A stretch of 64,000 nucleotides of DNA from Thalassomonas sp. M1454 (GCF_007097525.1 NZ_VKDD01000005.1:62001-126000); one strand, 5' to 3'; counted from the first letter of the stretch, positions 1 to 8,974 are shown. Notes: generated by a model from the letters alone, not told the origin. A program made the numbers and translations.

Positions 1-2
1 TA

Positions 3-908
3 GAAAATGAGCAAGTAAAAAGCTTAACCTTATCTGATGGCAGTAAAATAGAAACTAACTTTGTCGCTTTTGCTATTGGCCATAGCGCCCGCGATACTTT
101 TAAAATGCTTTTCGATAAAGGCGTTTACATCAAAGCGAAACCTTTCTCTGTTGGCTTTAGAATTGAACACGAACAATCGGTTATTGACGAAGCTCGCTTT
201 GGTAAAAATGCAGGCCACCCTATTCTTGGCGCTGCTGATTATAAATTAGTGCATCACTGTAGTAATGGCCGCTCTGTTTACAGCTTTTGTATGTGCCCTG
301 GTGGTACTGTAGTTGCTGCAGCTTCAGAAGAAGGCCGCTTGGTAACTAATGGTATGAGCCAATATTCACGCCACGAGCGAAATGCCAACAGCGCTATTGT
401 AGTTGGTATCTCACCTGAAGATTATCCAGGTGATGTGTTAGCAGGTATTGAATTTCAACGCCGCTTAGAAGAAACCGCATTTAAACTTGGCGGTTCAAGC
501 TACGATGCACCTGCGCAGTTAGTGGGTGATTTCTTAGCAGGTCGAGCAAGTGGTGAACACGGTGATGTTATCCCTTCATATAAGCCTGGCGTTACTTATT
601 GTGATTTATCACAAACCTTACCAGATTATGCAATTGCAGCTATTAGAGAAGCGATACCTGCATTTGAGCGGAAGATTAAAGGCTTTTCGATGAAAGATGC
701 TACGTTAACGGCAGTCGAAACTCGTACCTCATCACCAATTCAAATTACTCGCGATAAAGAGCTAATGACTAGCTTAAATGTTAAAGGCTTATACCCTGCG
801 GGTGAAGGTGCAGGTTACGCCGGAGGTATTTTATCAGCAGGTATTGATGGCATTAAAATTGCCGAAGCAATGGCACTTGCAATGATGAAAGAATTTTCAA
901 ACAACTAG
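3..908 (+). CDS. FAD-dependent dehydrogenase (COG2509-like), 5'-truncated by window edge
   Basis: The reading frame is open from base 3, so the gene enters from upstream and only the C-terminal part (about 301 residues) is visible. An internal Met at base 105 is not the real start. The end carries a glycine-rich FAD-contact segment (PAGEGAGYAGGILSAGIDG) followed by a helix, as in the uncharacterised FAD-dependent dehydrogenases of COG2509. The Rossmann GxGxxG segment expected at the N terminus lies outside the window. The substrate is unknown. A strong hairpin terminator follows 25 bases after the stop. The family call rests on the C-terminal motif and general resemblance; the specific reaction is not established. 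Confidence 0.75.
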   Translation, partial: ENEQVKSLTLSDGSKIETNFVAFAIGHSARDTFKMLFDKGVYIKAKPFSVGFRIEHEQSVIDEARFGKNAGHPILGAADYKLVHHCSNGRSVYSFCMCPGGTVVAAASEEGRLVTNGMSQYSRHERNANSAIVVGISPEDYPGDVLAGIEFQRRLEETAFKLGGSSYDAPAQLVGDFLAGRASGEHGDVIPSYKPGVTYCDLSQTLPDYAIAAIREAIPAFERKIKGFSMKDATLTAVETRTSSPIQITRDKELMTSLNVKGLYPAGEGAGYAGGILSAGIDGIKIAEAMALAMMKEFSNN

Positions 909-933
909 ATTTATATTATCTAATCGTAAAAAC

Positions 934-960
934 AAAAAACGAGCAATTAGCTCGTTTTTT
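934..960. terminator. Rho-independent terminator after the FAD dehydrogenase
   Basis: An 11-bp perfect stem (AAAAAACGAGC / GCTCGTTTTTT) with a 5-base loop ends in a T-run, so it can end the + strand transcript; the A-run on the other side makes it potentially bidirectional. Confidence 0.85.
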
Positions 961-966
961 ATTGCC

Positions 967-1003
967 ATCTAATATCAAGGTGTCTGACACCTTGATATTA
1001 GAT
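967..1003. repeat. Perfect 37-nt inverted repeat
   Basis: The two 18-base arms are exact reverse complements about a single central base (centre GGTGTCTGACACC). The repeat sits directly against the left end of the 160-bp MITE-like element and shares its first base. It is too long for a simple operator. It may be a REP-like hairpin, the scar of another small element, or a second terminator, although no T-run follows. Confidence 0.7.
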
Positions 1004-1162
1004 ACCAAGTTAATTAATTAACTGCCCATTTTTAATGGTTAAAATGAATAACTACTGCGTTATAAAATTTATAAGTAGAATAACTACTTACTAAATTTTA
1101 TGCCTTGTATTTATCCCTTTTCCCTCATGAAAAAGTAGTTCACTTAATTAATCAAATTGGTA
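1003..1162. mobile_element. MITE-like element, copy 1 (160 bp)
   Basis: A 160-bp non-coding element begins TACCAAGT and ends AATTGGTA, with AT-rich terminal inverted repeats containing TTAATTAA. It matches the copy at 10888-11047 over the full length with about nine differences by eye, and both copies are exactly 160 bp. Internal complementary stretches (AAGTAG and CTACTT segments) could fold. The right end touches the stop codon of the DUF3622 gene. No ORF is inside, so movement would need a transposase in trans, which is not in this window. Confidence 0.8.
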
Positions 1163-1774
1163 TTACTTGTTTAAGTAGATAGAGTTAACTTCTTCACTGC
1201 CATCAGCAGTTGGTACATCGTCTTCAACAACTTCTTCAGCTTTAGCTTTCTTAGCTGCTTTGGCTTTTTTCTTAGCTAAAGCGGCTGCTTCTTTTTCAGC
1301 TTGCTCAGCTTCTTCTAATTCAATTTCAAAATCGAATTTAAGCGTATCAGGTTTATTTTTTAATTCGTCATCCGCATCATTACTTTCTAACGCTTCTAGC
1401 TCTTCTAGGTCAGCAATTGCTTTTTCTTGCTCTGCTTCAGTTAATGAAAACGACTCTTCACTTTCACTCTTATTAAGCTCTTGCTCGCTGGCTTCTAGTG
1501 CTGCTTCTGATGCAAGTAATGCCGCTTTTTTTAATTTATCTTGATATTGCTCAGCACGCTCTTCGTCATGACGCTTATTTTTAGCAACTAGCTTGGCTAA
1601 AATTTCTTTTAACTGCTCTTCGGCCCAAGTAATACCTTCAGCTTCGGTGGCAAAATTAGTTTGGCGTTTCGATACAACTTTCTTTTTAGACGTTGCTTGA
1701 CGTTGGATTTCAGCAGTCCAAGTTTTGTTGCGTTTTTCAACAACACGGAAACTATATTTTGGCGCTTTGCTCAT
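1163..1774 (-). CDS. DUF3622-family protein with long acidic tail
   Basis: The first ~75 residues (YSFRVVEKRNKTWTAEI, then a K-rich segment, then FATEAEGITWAEEQL) match the small DUF3622 family found in Vibrio, Shewanella and relatives. The remaining ~125 residues form a highly charged Glu/Ala/Lys-rich helical or coiled-coil tail, longer than the family core. No signal peptide or membrane segment is seen, so it is probably cytoplasmic. The function is unknown. The stop codon abuts the MITE-like element at 1003-1162, so the end of the transcript and possibly the last codons have been shaped by the insertion. The start ATG is the only good N-terminal Met. Confidence 0.75.
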   Translation of the reverse strand: MSKAPKYSFRVVEKRNKTWTAEIQRQATSKKKVVSKRQTNFATEAEGITWAEEQLKEILAKLVAKNKRHDEERAEQYQDKLKKAALLASEAALEASEQELNKSESEESFSLTEAEQEKAIADLEELEALESNDADDELKNKPDTLKFDFEIELEEAEQAEKEAAALAKKKAKAAKKAKAEEVVEDDVPTADGSEEVNSIYLNK

Positions 1775-1850
1775 GGGTATTCCTAAGTATAAATTGGTAC
1801 GATAAGGCGTACGTGGCTACAACATTAACTTGTTGTAAATAATAATGGCG

Positions 1851-2582
1851 TTATTTTACACTGATCTCACGCACTTCACACGCAGTTAATTGCCTACTTT
1901 GTGTAACCAACAAGTTACTATCGAGTTGTAAGTTACCAACGGATAGGCGGTGTAAGCCAATAACAGGGTTTTGAAAGCGCCCAAACATACGCTTTATTTG
2001 ATGATACTTTCCTTCTTGTAAGGTAATTAATACTTCATTTTCACTAATAAACTGTAAAGTTGCGGGTTTAGTGGTGAGATCTTCATAAGCGAAATACATG
2101 CCCTTAGCAAAAGCGGATAGATATTGCTGTTTTAATTCATCACTAGCAATTGGATTTTCTAAGGTCACACGATAGACTTTATCAACCTTGTTTTCTGGCA
2201 AGGTTAAACTTTCTGACCAACTACTATCATTGGTTAATAATATTAACCCTGAAGTATTTAGATCTAAGCGACCAACAATATGCAGTAGATGTTTTTCTGG
2301 ATAATCCTTGATATCGAGTAAATCGATCACCGTTTTATGCTTATCATCTTTAGTGGCACTGACAACGCCTATCGGCTTATGCAGCATAATGTAGCTAGCT
2401 TTGTTGGCTTGTAATATTTCACCATCACATTCTATGACTGAGAACTTATCAACAATAAGGTCAATACTGTCTGCAACATTGCCATTAACTTTTACTCGCT
2501 TTTGAGCAAGCATCAAACGCACCTGTTTTTTAGGCACGTTAAGTTTTTGGCTAATAAATTTATCTAAGCGGCTGCGCTGCAT
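1851..2582 (-). CDS. rsuA: RsuA-family 16S rRNA pseudouridine synthase
   Basis: The 243-residue protein has an N-terminal S4 RNA-binding domain (residues ~1-60, RLDKFISQKLNVPKKQVR) followed by the RsuA/RluB-type synthase fold. The catalytic Asp lies in HIVGRLDLNTSGLILLT, and the C-terminal EGKYHQIKRMFGR motif is typical of the family. It should isomerise a uridine in 16S rRNA (U516 in E. coli RsuA). The length is normal. It is transcribed divergently from the Nudix gene. Alteromonads can carry more than one RsuA/RluE-type paralog, so the exact target base is an inference. Confidence 0.85.
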   Translation of the reverse strand: MQRSRLDKFISQKLNVPKKQVRLMLAQKRVKVNGNVADSIDLIVDKFSVIECDGEILQANKASYIMLHKPIGVVSATKDDKHKTVIDLLDIKDYPEKHLLHIVGRLDLNTSGLILLTNDSSWSESLTLPENKVDKVYRVTLENPIASDELKQQYLSAFAKGMYFAYEDLTTKPATLQFISENEVLITLQEGKYHQIKRMFGRFQNPVIGLHRLSVGNLQLDSNLLVTQSRQLTACEVREISVK

Positions 2583-2730
2583 AATATAATGGAGTCATTT
2601 TGAATTATTGGCTTATTCTAACTCAGGCAATAATTGTTACAATACTATGCGCCATAATAGCAATTTTATTAGCGCTGAAAATCCGTATAATAGCCGCCCT
2701 ATACAATACACATAGCTAATAAAGAATCTG

Positions 2731-3273
2731 ATGCGCTTACTTAAATCGACTATTCATCCTGACATTGCAGAGCTCGTTAAAAATCAGCAAGGTAAACAAT
2801 TTAACCGTAAAGCGGCTCGTGGCATAGTGCTTAACGGGGAAGATATATTATTACTCTATACCGAGCGCTACCATGACTATACCTTACCCGGAGGCGGCAT
2901 CGATGAAGGTGAGGATAGTATTACCGGTTTAATACGAGAGTTAAAAGAAGAAACCGGTGCACAAAATATTAATGTATTGTCTGAATTTGGTTTATACGAA
3001 GAGTTTCGTCCTTGGTATAAAGATGACTTTGATATCGTACATATGGAGTCTTATTGTTACGTTTGTCGTATTGCTGACGAACTACTTGCTCCTGAATTTG
3101 AAGAGCACGAAATTCAAAACGGTATGAAACCGGTGTGGATGAATATTTTTGATGCCATTAAACACAATGAACAAACTATGGCAAAGAGTAACAAAAAAGG
3201 CCTATCGATTGAACGAGAGACCTTTCTATTAAAGCTAATTGTTAGTGAATTAATTGAACAAGCGGTTACTTAA
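2731..3273 (+). CDS. Nudix hydrolase
   Basis: A complete Nudix box occupies residues ~55-77 (GGIDEGEDSITG then LIRELKEETGA, fitting GX5EX7REUXEEXGU), which binds the divalent metal and hydrolyses a nucleoside-diphosphate-linked compound. The 180-residue protein is soluble. The residues outside the box do not identify the substrate. It lies divergent to rsuA and convergent with yajD. A possible -10 (TATAAT, 2686-2691) lies 40 bases upstream of the ATG. Confidence 0.85.
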   Translation: MRLLKSTIHPDIAELVKNQQGKQFNRKAARGIVLNGEDILLLYTERYHDYTLPGGGIDEGEDSITGLIRELKEETGAQNINVLSEFGLYEEFRPWYKDDFDIVHMESYCYVCRIADELLAPEFEEHEIQNGMKPVWMNIFDAIKHNEQTMAKSNKKGLSIERETFLLKLIVSELIEQAVT

Positions 3274-3277
3274 GCAA

Positions 3278-3622
3278 TTATTTTTTAAGCATAGATTTTA
3301 AATCGGCAAACGGGTTATGAGTAGCCGCTTGATGATTATCTTCGCCGGCTTTAACTTCACGGGTGTACTGCTCTTGATCTGTATATTTAGCATGCTCATT
3401 GTCATGACAATAAATACACAGTAACTCCCAATTACTGCCATCTTGTGGATTGTTAGTATGGTCATGATCGATATGATGCACGGTAAGCTCTTTAAGGTTT
3501 GAGTAAACAAACTCTCGAGCACAACGACCACAAATCCACGGGAAGAGTTTTAACGCTCTATCTCGATAACCTTGCTCTTTACTTTTATAATTAGCACTGG
3601 TGCCAAATCTATCTGAAGACAT
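3278..3622 (-). CDS. yajD: YajD-family HNH nuclease
   Basis: The 114-residue protein closely resembles E. coli YajD: a GYRDRALKLFPWICGRC start, paired zinc-ligand Cys (CGRC ... CIYC), the HNH core LTVHHIDHDHTNNP, and a C-terminal NPFADLKSML segment. HNH folds bind a divalent metal and usually cut nucleic acid, but the biological role of YajD is unknown. The stop codon is five bases from the end of the convergent Nudix gene. It is probably a single-gene unit. Confidence 0.9.
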   Translation of the reverse strand: MSSDRFGTSANYKSKEQGYRDRALKLFPWICGRCAREFVYSNLKELTVHHIDHDHTNNPQDGSNWELLCIYCHDNEHAKYTDQEQYTREVKAGEDNHQAATHNPFADLKSMLKK

Positions 3623-3661
3623 AATATCTCATCACTTTTACTTACTATAGCTACATTGTAA

Positions 3662-4564
3662 TCATGCTTGCTGATTAAGCCAAGTAAGCAATTGCGGAAA
3701 ATGATCTTGTTCGGCCAATGGATGCGTTAAAATATTGATATGGTCATAATCGACTAAATTACCATTTTTCTTACTCAATAAAGAAAATTTAGCATTATGA
3801 TTTTTAGACTCTTCAATAAATAACTGCACATCAACAGCATTTCCTAATACCGTATCTTTTATTCCAGTTAAGTGCCAAGTTGGCGGCCAGATAATGTTTT
3901 CTGCGGCCTGTTGATAATTAAAGCCATCTTGAGGGTCTTGCCACTCGCCTTTATTAACCCAAGCGACACAATGTTCTAATGATTTACGGGTTTCATTGTC
4001 TGAGCCAAAATTGTATTTTTTGGCGTCAAGAAAGCCATGTTTTTTAACCATACGCATAGCTAATTTATTCCAAAACAAATCAAGTTTTAAATACTTTTCA
4101 AAACCACCAACAGTAACTCTTCGCTTACTACCAAAACAAAGGTTGGAGCGAATTTTAAGCAGTACCTCTTGATGCCTTGCCATACAACTTGCAGCTAAAA
4201 TTCCGCCCCAAGAATGCGACACTAAATGTATGCGTTGCTTAGCATTTTTATAAATATATTCAATGGCAAGAGGAATATCATTGGTAATTGATTCATATTG
4301 GCCGTGATCAGATTCAGCATTTATGGCTGGCACGCTCTTTCCACGTCCGCGTAAATCTAAAACATAAACATCAAATCCCTGCTTTGCTAAATAACAAGCA
4401 AAACCTTTGCCTTTTTCGGTGTAAAAGATTAAACCGTTTTCTATAACGCCATGCACCATAAGCACCGGAACGCCACCAGGGCTCTGATAAATATGACGAA
4501 GGTGTAATTTATGATCATCATCATCAATAAATAATGATTCTTGATTTAAGGCTTGTTGATTCAT
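3662..4564 (-). CDS. Alpha/beta hydrolase
   Basis: The 300-residue alpha/beta hydrolase has an oxyanion-type segment ([13 protein letters not shown], residues ~32-45), a DLRGRGKS motif and the nucleophile elbow SHSWGG (Ser at ~117). A C-terminal [10 protein letters not shown] segment likely supplies the catalytic His. No signal peptide is seen, so it is cytoplasmic. The family covers esterases, lipases and acyl hydrolases, and the substrate cannot be read from sequence. It runs the same way as yajD, 39 bases away, and may share its transcript. Confidence 0.8.
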   Translation of the reverse strand: MNQQALNQESLFIDDDDHKLHLRHIYQSPGGVPVLMVHGVIENGLIFYTEKGKGFACYLAKQGFDVYVLDLRGRGKSVPAINAESDHGQYESITNDIPLAIEYIYKNAKQRIHLVSHSWGGILAASCMARHQEVLLKIRSNLCFGSKRRVTVGGFEKYLKLDLFWNKLAMRMVKKHGFLDAKKYNFGSDNETRKSLEHCVAWVNKGEWQDPQDGFNYQQAAENIIWPPTWHLTGIKDTVLGNAVDVQLFIEESKNHNAKFSLLSKKNGNLVDYDHINILTHPLAEQDHFPQLLTWLNQQA

Positions 4565-4677
4565 GCAAAGTCCATTGTTGCTGCGCTAAGTAAGCAAAGG
4601 TTTAAGAACTTTTAACTTAACACAAGAGGTACGACCAGAATAATATACGGATAATAAATGATAAGAGCAATGCTTAA

Positions 4678-4725
4678 TACCAAGTCCATTAATTAACTGC
4701 TCATTTTTAATGGTTAAAATGAATA
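4678..4725. mobile_element. Partial MITE-like element, copy 3 (48 bp)
   Basis: Bases 4678-4725 match the first 48 bp of the 160-bp element (TACCAAGTCCATTAATTAAC through AAAATGAATA). Identity stops abruptly three bases before the stop codon of the MipA-like gene. The other terminal repeat is missing, so this is a one-ended remnant. Confidence 0.75.
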
Positions 4726-4727
4726 TG

Positions 4728-5612
4728 CTATTGAACTAATTGATTGCTTTCATACAAGGTCCACTTAACGCCTATAGCGAAGGTATAAGTAACGTCTTGC
4801 TGAAATAAAGGACTATCTTCATTTTTAGCCCCAGACCAAACACCGATTTGGCTAGCAAAGAAAATTGATAAATTTTTTCGTAACAAAAAACGGTTGAAGA
4901 TACTTATTTTGGTGCCTAAATAGCCACTGTGAGCTTGGTAAAACTCTCTATCTTCATTTACATATTGTTGGTCAACACTATAGAAATAATCATGTGTCTT
5001 TTTAGTCGCCCAAATAGGTGCGATAGAAAAGCCAAAATCTGAATCATCAGTTATTACGCCTTTGCCTTTAAACGCGACTTCCGGTTGAAATAAATAGCCT
5101 TTATGGTCTACTTCAGAAAAATCGGTGGTAAAGACAGACCTAACTTGTAGATTGAGCCAAGTATTAGATGAGTCATTGTCATCCAGTAAAAAACTCGCCT
5201 GCGGTCCAATTTCAAATAAAAAATCTAGGTCGGGCATTCCTTCTCTAATTTTTGACTTTTCAGAGTCAGCATTAAATGCAGCCCCTAAAGAAACATCAAG
5301 TTTAAAACGCTCTTTTTCAACGGCCATAGCTTTTACAAAAGATCCGTCACCTACACGGACTCTCTCGCCCCTGTAAATAACAAAAGGAACGGGTAAAAAT
5401 TTATTTTGTGTATCAGATGCCGCGGGATATATAGGCCCATTAAAAGCAGCTGTAAATATACCTGCTTCCCAAACAGGTTTACCTATAATTTGATCATCCA
5501 CGTCCATTTCATCCGCATAAACAGAGAAAGTAATAGCGCACGATAAAAACCATAAACTGATCAATAATACGGTAGGTTTAATTGAATTAACTGTTTGAAC
5601 AGTCAAAGACAT
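4728..5612 (-). CDS. MipA/OmpV-family outer membrane protein
   Basis: The N-terminal signal peptide (hydrophobic residues ~13-33, ending SVYA) is followed by WEAGIFTAAFNGPIYPAASD and a PVPFVIYRGERVRVG segment, the hallmark of MipA/OmpV beta-barrels. Alternating hydrophobic strands run to the end. Members are scaffold or stress-related outer-membrane proteins with varied roles. The 294-residue length is usual. The C terminus (GVKWTLYESNQLVQ) runs past the usual terminal aromatic residue of a barrel. A truncated MITE copy lies three bases beyond the stop, so the last residues may have been altered by that insertion. Confidence 0.8.
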   Translation of the reverse strand: MSLTVQTVNSIKPTVLLISLWFLSCAITFSVYADEMDVDDQIIGKPVWEAGIFTAAFNGPIYPAASDTQNKFLPVPFVIYRGERVRVGDGSFVKAMAVEKERFKLDVSLGAAFNADSEKSKIREGMPDLDFLFEIGPQASFLLDDNDSSNTWLNLQVRSVFTTDFSEVDHKGYLFQPEVAFKGKGVITDDSDFGFSIAPIWATKKTHDYFYSVDQQYVNEDREFYQAHSGYLGTKISIFNRFLLRKNLSIFFASQIGVWSGAKNEDSPLFQQDVTYTFAIGVKWTLYESNQLVQ

Positions 5613-5740
5613 AGCATCTATCTCTCGAAATCTAGTTATTAATGTTATTAGAGTTATTTGTTTTATACGAAATAGTTAACTCGTTAGTTCACAATATCAG
5701 TAAATTAACCTAACACCAATAAATTCAAAATAAGCAGTTA

Positions 5741-5769
5741 TTAACGCAACAATAAATCAATGCTACAAT
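5741..5769 (+). promoter_or_regulatory. Candidate sigma70 promoter for the DUF2947 gene
   Basis: TTAACG and TACAAT are separated by exactly 17 bases, 30 bases upstream of the ATG at 5799. The -35 matches four of six positions and the -10 five of six. Confidence 0.4.
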
Positions 5770-5798
5770 TGCGCTAATTATTCCAAAAAAGAAAGTAA

Positions 5799-6272
5799 AT
5801 GAATTACATCGCTATTGAAGAGCTAAAACATGCTTGGGTTTTTAAACGTAAAGACTTACCAATTTCTGATAAAGACTTAGCGGCTATTAAGCCTATGTCC
5901 AATGCCCGTTCAGCAACGTTATGGGGAGCTGCAATAAGCTCTAAAGTTGATCATCCTGATTTTTTCTCTGAAGGTGATTGGGTATTTGAAGACAGCACTT
6001 GGAGCGAAAAAGGCCCTTGGGAAGCTATATGGGATAGCGAAGAGCCTGAGTTACCTGAGGCGATTTTAAATCATCTGACTTGGGAAAATAATACCGTTGT
6101 GTATTTTTGCCTATCGCGTAAAGTCGTTATTGAAACAACTTGGGCAGTATTTAAACGTACTTGGAAAAACTTTTTAATGATGGACGATGGGCCATTGTTA
6201 GTGGCTAAAAAGCGTAAAGAAGTCGCTCAGTTTTTACCAAATGGTACGTTTAAATTAGGCCTTAAACCTTAA
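5799..6272 (+). CDS. DUF2947-like conserved protein
   Basis: The 157-residue protein is Trp-rich and soluble (HAWVFKRKDLPISDKDLAAIKPM at the N terminus, then repeated W-containing acidic segments). It resembles the gammaproteobacterial DUF2947 family as I remember it; no function is known. There is no signal peptide, membrane segment or catalytic motif. The last four bases overlap the end of the convergent HopJ-type gene, so the two 3' ends interlock. Confidence 0.65.
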   Translation: MNYIAIEELKHAWVFKRKDLPISDKDLAAIKPMSNARSATLWGAAISSKVDHPDFFSEGDWVFEDSTWSEKGPWEAIWDSEEPELPEAILNHLTWENNTVVYFCLSRKVVIETTWAVFKRTWKNFLMMDDGPLLVAKKRKEVAQFLPNGTFKLGLKP

Positions 6273-6613
6273 GCTTTGAGTTGCAGAGCAGCTCCTGCAA
6301 ACTTAATACCTTGCCAACCGGTTTTAATAAAGTTGCGAATATTAGCGTGATCATTTGCTTCAGGGTAAAGTAAAACATCAATACGATAATAGTCACCAAA
6401 GCAGGCTAATGTTTGCTGCTCAGATAAATTATTAAGCTGAGCAAAAGCAAATATTTTACAAGAGCCTTCGTTAGTGCCAGCATCATTAGAGATATCACCA
6501 TTAATAAAGCTAGTTGGTGTATATATGTAGTGTTGGTTTATTACCGAGATAACTTCAGAAAATATTACGTTTTCTGGTTCAGTGTTTAATTGGTTTAACA
6601 GATTTTTTAGCAT
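6269..6613 (-). CDS. HopJ-type (type III effector HopJ family) protein
   Basis: The 114-residue protein shows the family signature: YTPTSFINGDISNDAGTNEGSCKIFAFAQL, followed by FGDYYR and HANIRNF. Despite the name, derived from a Pseudomonas syringae effector, the family is widespread in free-living marine gammaproteobacteria that show no host-delivery system, so an effector role is unlikely here. No secretion system genes are nearby. The function is unknown; it is probably a small cytoplasmic housekeeping protein. Confidence 0.85.
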   Translation of the reverse strand: MLKNLLNQLNTEPENVIFSEVISVINQHYIYTPTSFINGDISNDAGTNEGSCKIFAFAQLNNLSEQQTLACFGDYYRIDVLLYPEANDHANIRNFIKTGWQGIKFAGAALQLKA

Positions 6614-6687
6614 TTTATTTTTAAATTAATCAATAAATTTGCCCGGATTATAACAAGCTCACTAATTAAAAGTATATTAAAGAAACT

Positions 6688-7377
6688 TTGAAAACCGGAT
6701 TACGATTACAAACCATCAATGCCATGGTCAACAATAACTACACTCACATATGGGATTGTTGTTGCGATCATGGCTTATTAGGTATGAATTTACTTAAACG
6801 CCAAATTGCCGATAAGGTTCACTTTGTCGATATAGTACCAGCGCTAACCGAGCAAGTTCATACCCAGTTATCAAAACACTTTAGCAGTGAAATATTTGCT
6901 AATAAGTGGCAAGTACATTGTCTTGATGTGGCAAAACTTCCTTTGCATATAACTGCGTCTAATACAGAAAAGCCAAGCCATTTAATTATTATTGCAGGTG
7001 TCGGTGGTGATTTACTAATCGAGTTCGTGCAACAAATAGTAAAAGCTAGCCCTACCTTAAAACTAGAGTTTATGCTTTGCCCTGTCCATCACAACTATAA
7101 GGTAAGAAAGGCCTTAATAGACTTAGAGTTTGATTTAATCAATGAAGCCATTGTTTGTGAAAATAAACGCTTTTATGAAGTTATTCATGTGGTTAGAAAC
7201 AGTCAGCAAACACCAAAGCACCAGCTAACCGATGTTGGTTCAACAATGTGGGATCTTAGCATTAAATCACACCAAGAATACCTCAGTAAAACCTTGAGTC
7301 ATTATAGAAAAATGCAGAGTAAGCCTAAAGAAAATGTGAGTAAAGTAATTGCAAGTTATGAGGCGTTAACACTTTAA
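6688..7377 (+). CDS. trmK: TrmK-like tRNA (adenine-N1)-methyltransferase
   Basis: The 229-residue protein has a class I SAM-binding start (IWDCCCDHGLLGMNLL, equivalent to the ADIGSDHGYLP segment of TrmK) and a later IIAGVGGDLLIEFV segment typical of COG2384. TrmK methylates A22 of some tRNAs. The chosen start is TTG at 6688 because it preserves the family's N-terminal K-x-RLQ segment; the next ATG (6722) would remove it. The glycine-rich motif has Cys residues where relatives often have Gly or Ser, an unusual variant. It ends 36 bases before the convergent thioesterase. Confidence 0.75.
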   Translation: MKTGLRLQTINAMVNNNYTHIWDCCCDHGLLGMNLLKRQIADKVHFVDIVPALTEQVHTQLSKHFSSEIFANKWQVHCLDVAKLPLHITASNTEKPSHLIIIAGVGGDLLIEFVQQIVKASPTLKLEFMLCPVHHNYKVRKALIDLEFDLINEAIVCENKRFYEVIHVVRNSQQTPKHQLTDVGSTMWDLSIKSHQEYLSKTLSHYRKMQSKPKENVSKVIASYEALTL

Positions 7378-7413
7378 ATCTAATTCCTTTAGAGTTAACG
7401 CCTAATTGATTGG

Positions 7414-7848
7414 TTATTGCGATAGCTCATCTGGGCTTAACATATTTAATGCCCTGATCTCTTCTTTAGTCTGCTGTTTCAATGCTTCGATTTCTTTACC
7501 ATGTAATGTAGGTTTACGAGTTTCTGGATCGACGGCAACAAAAACAATATCATCGGCAAAACAGATGGTTTTTTTAGAGGCTTTGTTTCTTACTAAACAG
7601 CTTACGGTGATTGAGGTTTTACCAACCTTTTTGGTTTCTAAGCCAAACTCAACAATATCTCCTTGCATAGCTGGTGACTCAAAGCTTATTTCACCTATAT
7701 GCTTAGTCACCAAAAAATTAGTTTCAAGCTGACATATAGCGTAAATTGCGGCTTCCTCATCAATCCATTCTAATGCTCTACCACCAAATAAAGAGTTGGC
7801 ATAGTTTAAGTCATTAGGCATAACCAGACGGCGAGATAAAAAGCGCAT
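7414..7848 (-). CDS. Hotdog-fold acyl-CoA thioesterase
   Basis: The 144-residue single hotdog domain begins with MPNDLNYANSLFGGRALEWIDEEAA, matching the YciA/BACH-type acyl-CoA thioesterases, in which the Asn-to-Asp region forms the catalytic site of the dimer or hexamer. It hydrolyses acyl-CoA thioesters in the cytoplasm; chain-length preference is not readable. It is convergent with trmK and appears to be a single-gene unit. Confidence 0.85.
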   Translation of the reverse strand: MRFLSRRLVMPNDLNYANSLFGGRALEWIDEEAAIYAICQLETNFLVTKHIGEISFESPAMQGDIVEFGLETKKVGKTSITVSCLVRNKASKKTICFADDIVFVAVDPETRKPTLHGKEIEALKQQTKEEIRALNMLSPDELSQ

Positions 7849-7958
7849 ATAAGTTCCTCAGATTAAGTAAAATATCGTCATAATTATAACCTTTAAAATC
7901 AAATAACAGTGACTTTATTTCAATAAATTACAATTTAAAATCAACTAGTCAAGCTGCA

Positions 7959-8930
7959 CTATTTAGCTTTCTGTAATTGAGCAAGTGCTAAGTCGGTTTG
8001 TTTATGCATATAAGCATTTATTTTAAAGTGTGATGGACTCCAACCTTGCAAAAACCGATAAAAATCTGCCCAAGCAAATGCATATAAGCCTTGCCACTCA
8101 TTGATAACTTGTTGCGCTCTCACGCCTCTATGATAACGTTTCAGTGCTAACTTTAACGTACTAAAATATTCTTCAAGTAACTCGTTATGATGTAGGTGTA
8201 AGTCTTTACTATCAAGACAACTCCCTAAAAAGTAGGCAAGGTCTTGCACTCCAACTCCAGAGCCAATGTACTGAAAATCTACCCCTACTACTTTATTAAA
8301 ATCTTGTGAGAAGCAAAAATTAGCTAACTTAGCATCACCATGAACCAAAGTTTTATACTTTGCGTCATTAAGTTTTTGATCAATAGCGCTAGCATTGTCT
8401 TTTAATCGCCCTGCAGCCATAGCTTTTAATTCATCAGGGCGAGTGCCTAGATGCCAATAACACCCTTGTTGCCAAAGGCCTTGACCGTCGTGATTGAAAA
8501 AGTAGCCATGAAAATTTGCCAACCAGTGAATAACCGACTTTATCTGCTTCATATCGGCATCAACTACGCGGTTAAAATAACCTGCATAATCTAAATCTTC
8601 CATAACAATAACTAACTGCTCATCAGAGACAAGAGAAGCTATAGGCGTAGCTACTTTACAAGCTTCAGGACAAAGATTGGCATAGTCTTGATAAAAGCTT
8701 TTTTCTATTTGGTAAGAATTTAGTTTTCGTTGATGGCTCAGGGGGGTATTCCATCCCCTCGGATGTTCGATATCCTCAGGTACATCGATGTGCTTTATAA
8801 TAAAGTGTTTATTATTCAAAGGGCTAAAGTAACGAGCTATTTCACCATAATCGCTCCATAGCATTTGCACAGTTTCGACTTTTTCTAAATTAGGATCGTT
8901 TATTATTGTTTTTAATTGATTTATTAGCAT
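7959..8930 (-). CDS. Phosphotransferase of the aminoglycoside/ecdysteroid-kinase-like fold
   Basis: The 323-residue protein has the kinase catalytic loop LVHGDAKLANFCF and a metal-binding Asp in VVGVDFQYIG, as in APH/choline-kinase-like enzymes. The Asp-Leu-Ala-Tyr-Phe-Leu segment after it resembles the EcKinase/DUF1679 branch. It should phosphorylate a small hydroxylated molecule with ATP; the substrate is unknown. It is divergent from the small gene at 8975, with only 44 bases between the starts, implying a shared control region. Confidence 0.75.
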   Translation of the reverse strand: MLINQLKTIINDPNLEKVETVQMLWSDYGEIARYFSPLNNKHFIIKHIDVPEDIEHPRGWNTPLSHQRKLNSYQIEKSFYQDYANLCPEACKVATPIASLVSDEQLVIVMEDLDYAGYFNRVVDADMKQIKSVIHWLANFHGYFFNHDGQGLWQQGCYWHLGTRPDELKAMAAGRLKDNASAIDQKLNDAKYKTLVHGDAKLANFCFSQDFNKVVGVDFQYIGSGVGVQDLAYFLGSCLDSKDLHLHHNELLEEYFSTLKLALKRYHRGVRAQQVINEWQGLYAFAWADFYRFLQGWSPSHFKINAYMHKQTDLALAQLQKAK

Positions 8931-8974
8931 GTAAAACTACTTCCTATAGTTAAACTTTAGTTTACACTGTCTTT

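Noticed and set aside
1260-1544. Ser-rich 94-codon frame antisense to the DUF3622 gene
   Set aside because: It is the complement of the Glu/Ala/Lys-rich tail; the composition follows from the opposite strand.
6269-6613. Type III secretion effector
   Set aside because: The HopJ name comes from plant pathogens; no secretion system is nearby and the family is common in free-living marine bacteria.
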